Shown: positions 46,501 through 58,500 of the stretch, in pieces
How the letters are laid out: every line of letters starts with the position of its first letter
How positions within the stretch are numbered: position 1 is the first letter of the stretch
DNA from: Saxidomus purpurata
Lineage: Eukaryota > Mollusca > Bivalvia > Venerida > Veneridae
Direction: 5' to 3'
Length of the DNA: 64,000 bases
Assembly (NCBI GenBank): GCA_022818135.1
Contig: JAFMSR010000014.1
Coordinates: forward strand, 33,337,487-33,401,486
Position numbers and translations under genes: made by a program
Notes under the pieces: model-generated
The model's database searches: none
Told to the model about the DNA's origin: nothing
Seen by the model: only the letters and a program-made list of their open reading frames with translations

Positions 46501-49500
46501 ACATTTTAGCACTCTTGTAAGTCAAATACAGTACGTGCAAAGCATGTGCGGTTGTAACAAGGTATCAGTATAGTCGTATTTTATAATGCATAATATTAAA
46601 GTATCGCGATCGGATCATTTATAGAAGAGCGAAATAGAAGGTGTATTTACAATATGTTTATTCATTCTACTTCGACATATATTCACACTAAAATTATGTA
46701 AGTGAAATGACACTTGTACCGGATTTACACGTATGTGTTGCGTATATTCCCTTCTTTGATGGGACTCTAGCACACAAGCAACATGTACGTAACCACCGAC
46801 TAAACACTATTGAATGCCGTAAACAATATGACCGATTTATATTTTTTTCTCACTACACTTTATCTGATAGCTCTCCGTATGTGTAAAATGTAGCTCCGTC
46901 TACAGACGCTTAAGTCATTCATTACCTGTATTCAATCGGTACGCAACAAACACTGAAACGGCGCGCTATTATGAAATCTGCAGTATATATGAAAAACTTG
47001 TTCTGTGAAACCACAAGGTCTTGAGCTTAGATATTTTGCATAGGCTTATATAAGTTTAACTACTAAAATCTTATTCTCAAAAAGTGTACAAGGCCTATAG
47101 CTTAGATATTTAGCATGTAGCATTGCAAGTGGACCTGTACCAAGACTGTTCTGTTCAAATCTTAACCTCATCCAGGATACTTTCATCACTCAAATTGCCT
47201 TTGTAGTGTTACTTGTTATGTTGATTCTCGATTTTATGTTAATATACTGCAGCAAAAAAGAAACGCAGGGTAACAAAATATGTAATAATATCAAAACGGC
47301 TATGTGTAGTAGAAGTAGTGATATGATGCACTTGCTATTTAAACTGGTTTTGAGTGACTTGAGGTCGATGAGCACAGTGACAGATAATTTTCTGACCAAT
47401 TTTCATACTTCTACACATAGCTGTTTTGATATTATTACATATTTTGTTACCCTGTGTTTCTTTTTCGCTTCAGTATATTTCAGTTTTTAGAAATTTAGTG
47501 TTGTCATCAGAAATTGAATGAGCAGCTTTAAGCCAGTTTTGGAAAATGTCTGATAAACATCAGATTAGAATCATTGTGCTTTGCACATGTCAGTAGAGAA
47601 TGGTGTACACTATAACTTAAAAAACAACTTTGGCCTACAATCCTAAAACTTGGTGTGTTGGTAAGTCTTCACCAGTAGATGACTCTTATTGATTTTGAGG
47701 TTAACTAACATTCAAAGTCACAGCAACCTGGAATTGTAAAACTGATTCAGGACGATAATTCGAGAACACTTTGGCCGGGCATCTTGAAACTTGGTGTGGA
47801 TGTGTTATGACCAGCAAATGACCCTATTGATTTTGATTACAAACCGGGGAACACCTATCACATGATCAGGATACACTGTTCATGTGACTTAATGTTAGCT
47901 AACTTAGCTACTATGTGACTGGCTTGTACCTGGACTTGAATTGATTATACAATTTTTACTCTTACTGAATCATGTTTACACATCAGGTCCAAACAGACTA
48001 GATAATATAATGTCTGATTTCTAAATGTTTGAATGTTTGTGTTATATGTTATTTACAGGCCAAGCCACCAACTCCAGGAAATTTGAAGAAATCTGTGTCC
48101 CCAGGATCTGCAAAACAGCGAGTACAATCACCGTCACCTGTTAGATCCTCATCTACACAGGAGCGTCAGTCTCGTGGAAGAACTCCAAAGTCTGCAGAAA
48201 AGGCTGTTAATGGATCTAAATCAACACCAAAACAGAAGGCAGCCACTCCAAGGTCTGCATCTACAAGTGTTCCTATTAAACAGGCACCAAAACAAAACAC
48301 ACCACGGGCTGCTTCATCACCAGCTGTTGGAAAAGGCAAAACACCCAGATTAGAACAGATTAAAGCATTGACACCACCAAAGTCAACAACAAAGTGGACT
48401 GCAAGCCCCAAAGTGGTTGCATCTCCGAAACCAGCAGAACTTAAGACCATCACCCCTAAAGTTGCAAGTCCAAAGCCAGGAACTCCTAGAGTAACAACTT
48501 TTAAACAAGCAACACCCAGAGTAATCAGCCCAAAGGCTGCCACACCAAGAGTTACCAGCCCGAAGCCAGTAACACCTAAAGCTGCTGGTCCAAAACCAGC
48601 AACACCAAAGCCAGGAACACCCAAAGTTGCCAGCACAAAGCCGACGACACCTAAAGTTGCTAGTCAAAACCCTTCAACACCGAAGCCAGTAACACCTAGA
48701 GCTGCTAGCCCCAAACTAGCAACACTGAAGTCAGTTAAACCTAGAAGTGCAAGCCCAAAACCAGCAACACCTAAGTCAGTTAAACCTAGAGGTGCAAGCC
48801 CAAAACCAGCAACACCGAAGTCAGTTAAACCTAGAGGTGCAAGCCCAAAACCAGCAACACCGAAGTCAGTTAAAGCTAGATGTGCCAGCCCAAAACCAGC
48901 AACACCAAAGCCGGTTACATCCGTAATAGCTAGTCCAAAACCAGCAACACCCAGAGTCACCAGCCCAAAGCCAGTTACACCTAGAGTTGCTAGCCCTAAA
49001 CCAGCATCACTGGCTAGTGTGAATACGATAGCACCAAAGGCTGCAACACCTAAGTCTGCAAGTCCTAAATCAGCAACACCACAAGTAAAAATTCCAAGAC
49101 CAGCCACACCCAAAAACGTTACACCTAAAGCTGGTAGTAAAAATTCAACACCAAGGTCAACAACTCTGTTTACTGTAAACAATAATGCGAAGACAGCACC
49201 ATCAGGTAATTTTTTTATATACCTCTAAATTCAAAGTTTCCAGGGATATACTGGAATCACCCTGTCACTGTTTGATATAATATTGGTAGTTTGTGGAATG
49301 ATCTCCTTCATTGAATATAATAGCACATTCTAACGCAAAACCGATGTGACGTCGTTTCTGATTGGTGACGTCGTTTAAATTTGCGACTATTAAATAATGT
49401 ATATATAGTCGCAAACTTCAAACGGCGTTTTAATTATCGCATTTAGACACATTGTGCGTTAGAAAAGGGATAACTAGTGATTTTGATATTTGCGACCGTA

Positions 49501-52500
49501 TAGACGGTTTTAATGGGTGCAAACAGTTTTGACAGCTCCGGCTAACGCCATCGCCGTTAAAAATATTTGCAACCATTAAAAACCGTATATACAGTCGCAA
49601 ATATCAAAATTACAAAACAGTTGTTCCTTTAATCATCATTAATAGTAGATACCATTTTCGTGCATATCCATCAAAGTGTTGGAGATCAATAACCCTTTGA
49701 ACGTAGACATTTCAATTGCATAAATTTCATGTAGTTTGGGGAGCAACATCCTTAAGATTTAAGCTCACCTTTCAAATCTTGACAAATATTCCTCCAAATG
49801 ACATTTCCTTAGCTGCTTGACAAGTCAATGAAATGAAACAGTAATGCTAGTTGGGAGGTCCTCTACGAATTTTTTTCAAAGTAGTTCGTTCCTTGCAGAA
49901 CTCTGGTTGCCATGGCAATGAAAAGGAAGGACTAAGGGAAAGACAAGTCAGAAAATAATTTGACTTAAATTGAAGAAGTTGACTGTTAAGTTCTTTTAGT
50001 TCTATTTTGACTTCATTTCCCTTTTAAATCTTTCCAAAAACAGGAAGGCCAAGACTAAAGATGTTTGGCCTAAAGCATCAATGTCTAATAGACCTGTACC
50101 AAAACAGTGTCTATTTTAGAAATTCAAAAATGGGAAATTTCCCCTTTTTAAAAGCTAGGGGGAATTTTAAGAAATCTGGGGGCCTAATATCAAACAACTG
50201 TTTTGAATCATTCTACATGTTTTGATGGTTAGAGACCTCTTACATTTATTTATCAAAAGACAGATTGATGAACCAGCTCTTATAAATAAATGTCACTATC
50301 AACAACTTAAGGTTCCCCATTTTCTGGCTTTTTGGGATTGATTTTTCTAGGGTTATCAGACTGGGCATTCCCACAGACGATGCTTTATCAGGATTGTTTT
50401 TACGAAAAAAAAGTTGATTCTTTTCTTCACCAATATTTGTAATGATTTTTGTGTGGTGTGTTTTTCATAACATAAATTATTTTAATTGTACTATGAACTT
50501 CATAGTTAACAAGGCACTCCTGCAAAAACCACTTGCAGGATTTTGACTTTAATATTTGCTGTATTTTTCAAAGGCTATCAAACAATTTAGTTAAATAAAT
50601 CTTAGTTTAATCTCTTGCTATTCCTCTTGTGTGGATAGTCTTAAGTGAGCTGTACACCATCAGTTTTTTTTTGAAGACAGGCATAAAGATATACTGCCAC
50701 AAGAATTGAATTCTTTCAATTAAATTTCAAATTTCTGTAAGAAAAGTAAATTTAGGAATATGTATTAATGCAAATAATCTAAAATTATTAATTTTCATGG
50801 AGGTCTTGGTTCCAAATGGGATTGGGTTGGGGGACCTGATGTCTACAAATGTGAGGCTGAACATCAGCCTCTGCTAAAAAAAGGCAGGAAAACCCTATTT
50901 ATGATGTAGTTTATAGCTGTAAAACTTTATCCAATATCATTTTTTTACAGCTAAGACACCCAAGAGTTCTGGTAAGAAAAGAAAAGCTGAGATGGACAGC
51001 AGTGTAGTTCCCCCATCAGCAAAAAGAAAGAGAGTGTCATTCGGACCAAAGTTAAGTCCAGAGCTATTCGTAAGAAAATTACCACCATCTACTCCAGTAA
51101 GGAGAGGTGCTGTGCCACCAAGAGTGACTGAATCCCCAGTTCCCTCATCTCCACTGCTTAAAAGAAGGTCTCTAGCTCCACCAACTAAGAAATCACCAAT
51201 CCGTGAAGAGTCACCAGCCAAGTCAGCTTCACCACAATCAAAAGCAAAATCTCCAGCAAACTCCAAAAAATCACCAGGTAGACCAAAAAGTCCAGCAAAA
51301 ACACCCTCAAGATCTGCATCACCAGTATCGGCAAACAGATCACCAGGTGGACCCAAAAGTCCAGTGAAAACGCCAGAACAGAAAACACCTGTGAGATCAG
51401 CATCACCAGCATCGGCAAAGAAGTCTCCAGGTAGACCCAGAAGTCCAGCTACATCAGAACAGAAAACACCTATGAGGTCTGCATCACCAGCATCAGCAAA
51501 GAAGTCTCCAGGAAGACCCAAAAGTCCAGCTAAAACACCAGAACAGAAATCACCTGTGAGAGCAGCATCCCCAGCATTGACAAAGAAGTCTCCAGGTAGA
51601 CCCAGAAGTCCAGCTACAACATCAGAACAGAAAACACCTATGAGGTCTGCATCCCCAGCATCAGCAAAGAAGTCTCCAGGAAGACCTAAAAGCCCAGCTA
51701 AAACACCAGACCAGAAAACACCTGTGAGATCAGCATCCCCAGCATCGGCAAAGAAGTCTCCAGGAAGACCTAAAAGCCCAGCTGAAACACCAGAACAGAA
51801 AACACCTGTGAGATCAGCATCCCCAGCATCAGCAAAGAAGTCTCCAGGAAGACCTAAAAGCCCAGCTAAAACACCAGAACAGAAAACACCTGTGGGATCA
51901 GCATCCCCAGCATCGGCAAAGAAGTCTCCAGGTAGACCAAAAAGTCCTGCTGAAACACCTGTTGGATCAGCATCGACAAAGAAGTCTCCAGGAAGACCAA
52001 AAAGTCCTGCTGAAACACCTGTTGGATCAGTATCGACAAAGAAGTCTCCAGGAAGACCTAAAAGCCCAGCTAAAACACCAGAACAGAAAACACCTGTTAG
52101 ATCAGCATCACCAGCATCAGGAAAGAAGTCTCCAGGAAGACCAAAAAGTCCGGCTAAATCACCTGCAAAATCTGCAAAAACAACTCCTATCGAAAGGAAG
52201 TCTTTGCCACAAAGAAGCAGTTCAGCATCACAAATAATTGTAGCTGCCAGATCACCTTCGCCAAGAAAATCAACATCTCCTTTTAAGAAAACACCAACTT
52301 CTTCAAAGGCAGATGAGATGTCAAGAACGTCTACACCTAAAACGGCCCCAACCAAACAACCTTTTAACAAACTATCACCAAGAAGGGCTAGATCATTATC
52401 CCCAACAGGAGTTACATCTGCTGAGAAACCTAATACGACACCAAAATCTGCTAGAAAGTCTCTACCAGCTATAAAAGCTAGTAAAAATACTCCTAAATCT

Positions 52501-55500
52501 TCAAGAAAATTAACTCCAGGTAAAGCTAGAAAACTGACAAAGAATATTAACAACAGTTTCTCACTTGACCTGAGTTTTACTGGTGTGGCTGATATGCTTC
52601 AGACACCCATCGTGTCAACACCAGCATCTGCTAGATCAAAGGCACGATCATCTTCACCCATTGCCTCACCAACTAAAGTTATCAAAGAAGGAACTCCAAA
52701 ATCAACACCAGTCCTTAACAAGCAAAGTTTGAAAGGGGTTCGCTCAACGAAGAAAACCCCAAAGACCCCTAGAGGGGGCAGAAATCTTAAGAGAAAAAGG
52801 TCTTCACCAGTACAGACAAATGCAAAAAGAATGAAACTTGGAACTCCGAAACGGTCGCCACCTGGTGTGATCAAGAATGCTGTTGCCATGCGGTGAGTAA
52901 TAAACTTTTAAATATCTACAACAAAGGTTGTTTAAGCATTGTCCATCTTACCTTCCAGACCAATATATTGGTACTGGTTGGTAAGCTTTTATTGAAACCA
53001 GGGTTTTCACAGATCTGGAAAGGTCATTGGAAACAGATATTACCAATTTGCGGAATTTCTGAAAATACTCTGAAATTTTTGTAAAAATCTTGGGAGTATA
53101 ATGACAGTATACCAGTATACATTGTTTTAATCTCGAAATGTGGAACAAGTTGTAACAGTTGATCTTTAGACTTTGCTCCCAATAGAATCAACCTAGAAGA
53201 GAAAGGGTGACAATGTGGAATTGTCTGAGGACACCACCACTTATTTGAACCCAAAACAAGTAGGGCTGATTTAAATTTAGCAACAGTTAAGTTTAGTTTA
53301 TATAGACTTATGTTAGCTCTATTGTGAAGAAATCTTGAAGCTTAAAGAGTCACTATCCAACAGTTAAGTTGTTTATGAAAAAAATCAAGAATGAAAAATT
53401 TAGAAAATAGATTTTCCTCATTCAGCAGGGGATATATCATCACAGATTTTACTTGTTATATATTAATACAAGTACTAACATTGCTGCTTATCATGTCTTC
53501 AGAAATTCTTTATTGCATTCTATCAGTTTGTATATAACAATATTTTTTAACTCTTAGAGCAATCCATGGTAAGACAGCAACGCCAAAGCTGAAGAGTTGG
53601 GCAGATATTGTGAAGAAACCTGCTGCTGGTACGAAAAAGAAAACTCCAGTTAAAGCTTCATCTGCCCTGGCTGTGAAGCCCCCAACTCCAAGACCATCAG
53701 CGAAGGTATTTTCATTACTTTGTTTGCATACTGAACTTTGATCATAATTACCATGTTGAATTAATTCCATATCACTCGAACTAACATATATGGCTCTCCA
53801 TTGATCATAGAATTTAGAAATTGTGTCTGCAATCATGTTAGGTAGCATCAGAAATTATCAGATGTCCAGTCTTCCCAAAATTCACTTGAAGTCGGTCAGA
53901 AATCTTTTCATACAGCCTCCACATTTTTGGCTGACAAAAAAGATACAGTGCAATACTTTTCCTCAAAAGTGTTAGTGGAATAAATTCAGGAGACCGGAAC
54001 ACAGCATATTTCAGGAAGATTGAATGTCTGATACAAAAGTATACATAATATATCGGGGGTGGGGGGGTCTGGCTTGATTTTTCCACCCAGTTGACAGTGG
54101 ACATGGCAAAATTGAGGAAAATATAGGGAAATGAATAATGTACGACAGTCCAGCAAAATCTTGCAGAGACCCTCTCAATAAATTTGCAGTATTGGGAGTC
54201 AGATATCTTTATCTTAATTAAGCACAGATTCCCATGATCTGATTGGCCTTGATACTTCCAAAGTAAAATATGGAAATATCTAGCCCTGGTCCTTGTTTGT
54301 TTAACTTTGGTTATAATGTTGAAATATGGGTATAGGAAATTGGCCATGGACTAGTTCATTTTCATATCTCAACTCGAAAAAATATAGAATTTCCACAGCC
54401 CTGGTAAATTTTATTGATTACTTGATTGATAAGTCTATTTAATATTGCAGCTTTTAGAACTGTAAAACTCTTTAAAAATTGAATGAGAATGTGGTTTCTG
54501 CCATGTTATAAGAATGAGATATTGACAGATCTATGTTTTTAAGTGACTAAAATATTATTCCAAAGGCAGAGGGATAGAAAAGTGGTGAATCAAAACAAAA
54601 GTGTCTTTAAAACTTCACAAAAATCTTCAGAAATAATTAAGCTAATCCTTTGAGTATAAACAGCAATGTATATTTCATAGGCATTCCCCAAAACACCAAG
54701 AACAAAGGCAGCTCATCTTGCTCCAAGTACAGGGCATGCTGCTTCACCAGCTACCATTGTTATTGGTAAAAGGCAGAAGTTGACAAAGACCCCAAGACCA
54801 TTGCCCAAGAAAGGAAGAAAAAGCATGGGAAAGGTAGTTGTTAAACATTTATCTTGTAAGTTGACTACCGGCATCTAGAATTGATGTTACTCAGTGCAAC
54901 TTTTTCTCAGGTGTTTTTAATCATGTAACTCATGTTAGGTCCATATGAACAGTTGTATAGCTATAAATTATTAGGAAGAGTTTTTAAATTTCCATGAAAC
55001 TGCTAAATGATAAATATCTTTTTAAAAGACCATTACATAATTTTTTTTTCAATAGAAGGCAAGAAAATCAGCAGGAAGAGTAAGTCTTGCAGGTGTAAAA
55101 GACCTGTTCCTTACACCACCACAGACATCACCATTGTCAAGGGGAGGAACACCATCTGCATCTAATACACCTGAATCAGTTCTCTATGCTGAAATACCAG
55201 ATACACCTAATGGTCCTGGAGAAATGCTTGTTTCACCTCTTTCCTCTGCAAAATCTTCTCAAAAGAAGTCAAGGAAGAGTGTTGGTCTTGTAGGAGTAAA
55301 GGAATTGTTCAAAGCGAAAGACAGTAAATCCACAGCAAGTCCTAGTGGAATTAAAAGACTTTTGAAGACACCGAAGGTCAAGAAGAGCCGTGCAGCCAGC
55401 GCCAGTCCAACAGGGTTGAAGAGACTGATGAAAACACCTCGTAGCAAAGCAGAGGCAGCAAGTCCTTCAGGAGTTGCAACTCTATTTGCATCTCCAGTTG

Positions 55501-58500
55501 TAGAGGTAAATTTCATTCTCAATAGTCCACTTTTTGGTTGGTTTAATGTCTGTGCTTTATCTTGTCTTAGCACCTTTGTGATTTTAATCCCTGATAAGTA
55601 AGGTGTTTAATGCAACTTGTCCAATACCAAGGCTTTTTTGCCTTCTTTAGCAGAGGCTGACTTCATAATTGGAAATATTGTATTTTTTCCACAATTGGAG
55701 GCCTAAAAATTCACAAAATGCATGGAAATTTACAAAAGAAAGTCCGAGTGAATTGTTTACACTGCAAGAAATATGGTTTCAGTTTTCATATAAAATAGTT
55801 CACATGGTTTAATTGAATTAAACTCCAGGTCGTTGTTACTTCCCCTAACAGATACGTAGGTATTTAAAAGGGAAGTAACTGCGGCAGCGAGTACCTGTTG
55901 TGTTAGAACAATGTTCCAAAAATAGCACTGAGATGAATGATTCCAAAATATAAACAAGAGGCTGTTTTAACAAAAACTGACAGAAACAAGGTAGATGTAT
56001 GACTTAAAACAAGCTTCAAGGGACATAAAGGCAAAACTGCTAAGTACAGGTACATGATCATATACAGAATTAGCTGTTAATGGTGACAACACTTGCTCAA
56101 TCACCATTTCAACATGTCAGTTGTATCAGCATGTCAATTGTGTTTGAACACCATTATAAAAATGGGTGAGCATTGTCTAGTGGACCTCTACCAAGATTGT
56201 TCAAATTATGACCCCCGGGCCAAAATTGACCCCGCACCGGGGTCACTTAGTTTTGGACCCCCCGGGGGCATATGGAATAGCGGGCCCCCCCCCCTGTCCC
56301 CCTCGCTTTAGGATAGAAGGGTTCCGGGTTCTATCCCTACCATCACCATGTCGGTAGTGTCCTTCGGCAAACAAATAATTCCACTTTGCCTCTCTCGAGG
56401 GTGATTCCATCCTGAATGAGTCTCGAGAGCGATTAATCTAAGTTGTAAGAACTTGTTTCGCAATCGAGAATAAATAAATTAGTATGTATATATATACTTA
56501 GTTTTACATAGGCTTATATAGGGAAAACTTTAAAAATCTTTTTCTCTGAAACCACAAGGCCTAGAGCATAGATAATTGGCATGTAGCATTGCCTAGTAGA
56601 CCTCTTCAAAGTTTGTTCAAATTATGCCCCTGGGGTCAAAATTGACCTTGCCCGGGGGGGTGGGATCATTTGTTTTACAAAGGCGATATAGGAAAACTTA
56701 TTTGGTATATAACATTATCTAGTGATCTCCCACCAGGCAAGTGGACTTGTACCAAGGTGAGCGCTATAGGGCCATCTTGGCCCTCTTGTTTTTAGAATTA
56801 GCAAATATTTCCATTTTACTTCAGGAAAAGCCCAAGAAGACTCCAGTTAAATCTGTGAAGAAGACAAAATCACCTGATAAATCTGCTAAGAAAACAAAAT
56901 CCCCACAAAAATCAGTGAAGAAGGTAGCGCCACTTCCTGCAGATAAGTCGCCAGCACCATCTGCTACCAGGTACAGCATAATTGTCTGAATGTACTTAAA
57001 TTGCTGGTTTGAAATCACTTAATCTCACTGAGGGCCATGAGTTTGAGCTCAGCTATTTACCTGACTTTATGTGTTGGCATTTCTTACAGATGATTGTAGT
57101 CTAGTACTTGTCATTCTAGGAATAGTGGCCAGGTAAACTGCAAGCCTGTGAATAAATGAAGTACTGTTGAAATACTATCATCTGTAGTATAAGACACACT
57201 CGTATTTGTAATAATTTGTTGGTTTCATTTGTTCCAAGTTCAGTAAGTAAACTTATTGGAGGGCTGTTCGAAATGAAAATGTATTACATCAACATGTGAG
57301 TTTAAATTTGATAAAAATTCTGGTTGAAAATTCAGGCGAGGTGGAAGAAAGCGTGCAGCAACCCCAGTTAAATCCCCAGCAGCAAAGAAAGCAAGAAAGG
57401 AAGAGGTTTCTATTCCAGCTCCAGTCTCTCCAAAACCCACAAGGTATTTCGATATGAAACGGTCTCATTTTCGTGAAATCAATTGTCAAGAGTGCCTAGC
57501 TTGTCCAAGAGCAAGTATGGACCTAGTTAAGTTTTTCATACCACCCCACTTTATTTCAAAACTATTACATGTATGGCTTTGAAACTTACTATACTTTTGA
57601 CTTTCATAACCTCCATCTACAGACAAGAGTACATAACTATGTTTTTGACAGACTTATGTCCCTTTTTAGCTCAACTTTTCTATGAAAAGGGGAGCTATCC
57701 TACCCCCCCCCCGGCGTCGGCGTTGGCGTCACACCCCCCCGTTCGTTAAGTTTTCGTACCACCCCACTTTATTTCAGAAGTATTGGAGGTATGGCTTTGA
57801 AACTACCATACTTGTTTACCATCAAACCTCCATCTACAGACAAGAGTACATAACTCTGTCAAAGTTTTTGACAGAATTATGGCCCTCTTCTTCACCCCAT
57901 ATAGAAAGGGTATTGAGCTGGTAAGTTTTTCGTACCACCTCTCAAAACCATTGGAGGTATTGCTTTGAAACTAACCATACTTGTTTACCATCACGACCTT
58001 CATCAAGACAAGGGACACTCTGTCAAGGTTTTTGACAGAATTATGCCCCCCCCCTTTTGACTTAGAAAATACTTGAATATGGGTAAAATCCACTTATTGC
58101 CTTAACCCTTTGAGATATTGCTTTGAAACTTTTAATGCTATTTCACATCATTACCCCCATCTGTACGCAAGGAAGGTAACTCTGTCAGGGATTTGTTTTT
58201 AAAATTAAGGCCTTTTATCAACTTAGAATCTTGGTTAGTTTTTCGGTACCGTCCCTTTTTGACTGAACTGTTTGAGATATTAATTTGAAAGTTGGAATAC
58301 TTGTTTACCATCATGATTCCCAAACATGGGCAGGAGAAGGTATTCTGTCAAGGATTTTTTTGAATTATGGCCCTTTTTGACTTAGAAACTCAGTTAAAAT
58401 TTTCATTCTTGTCCACTTGTTAACTTAACCATTTGAGATTTTCTTTTGAAAGTTGGAGTACTTATGTACCATCGTAAGACCTATCTGTAAGCAAAAGAAG

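Larger units (their letters stand above)
43640..47170. mobile_element. AGCTCACC bivalve element interrupted by the TIR transposon
   Basis: The left part (43,640-44,048) begins TTTTTAGCTCACCGTGCAC and runs through TGTCATGGCAACAAAAAG and AGCATTGTCTAGTGGACC. The right part (46,984-about 47,170) resumes with TATATGAAAAACTTGTTC..GAAACCACAAGGTCTTGAGC and ends in AGTGGACCTGTACCAAGAC. Joined at the TA, the two halves restore the usual order of this family, so the transposon at 44,049-46,983 inserted later. Confidence 0.7.

Noticed and set aside
48166..49182. Minus-strand open frames opposite Ki-67 exon 4
   Set aside because: Shadows of the SPKPATPK repeats, with no domain or splice signals.
50937..52553. 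Long open frame of 538 codons on the minus strand
   Set aside because: It is the antisense shadow of the 84-bp coding repeat of Ki-67 exon 5. The sense strand has splice signals, in-frame junctions and recognisable motifs; the antisense text is only a Gly/Leu/Asp-rich repeat.
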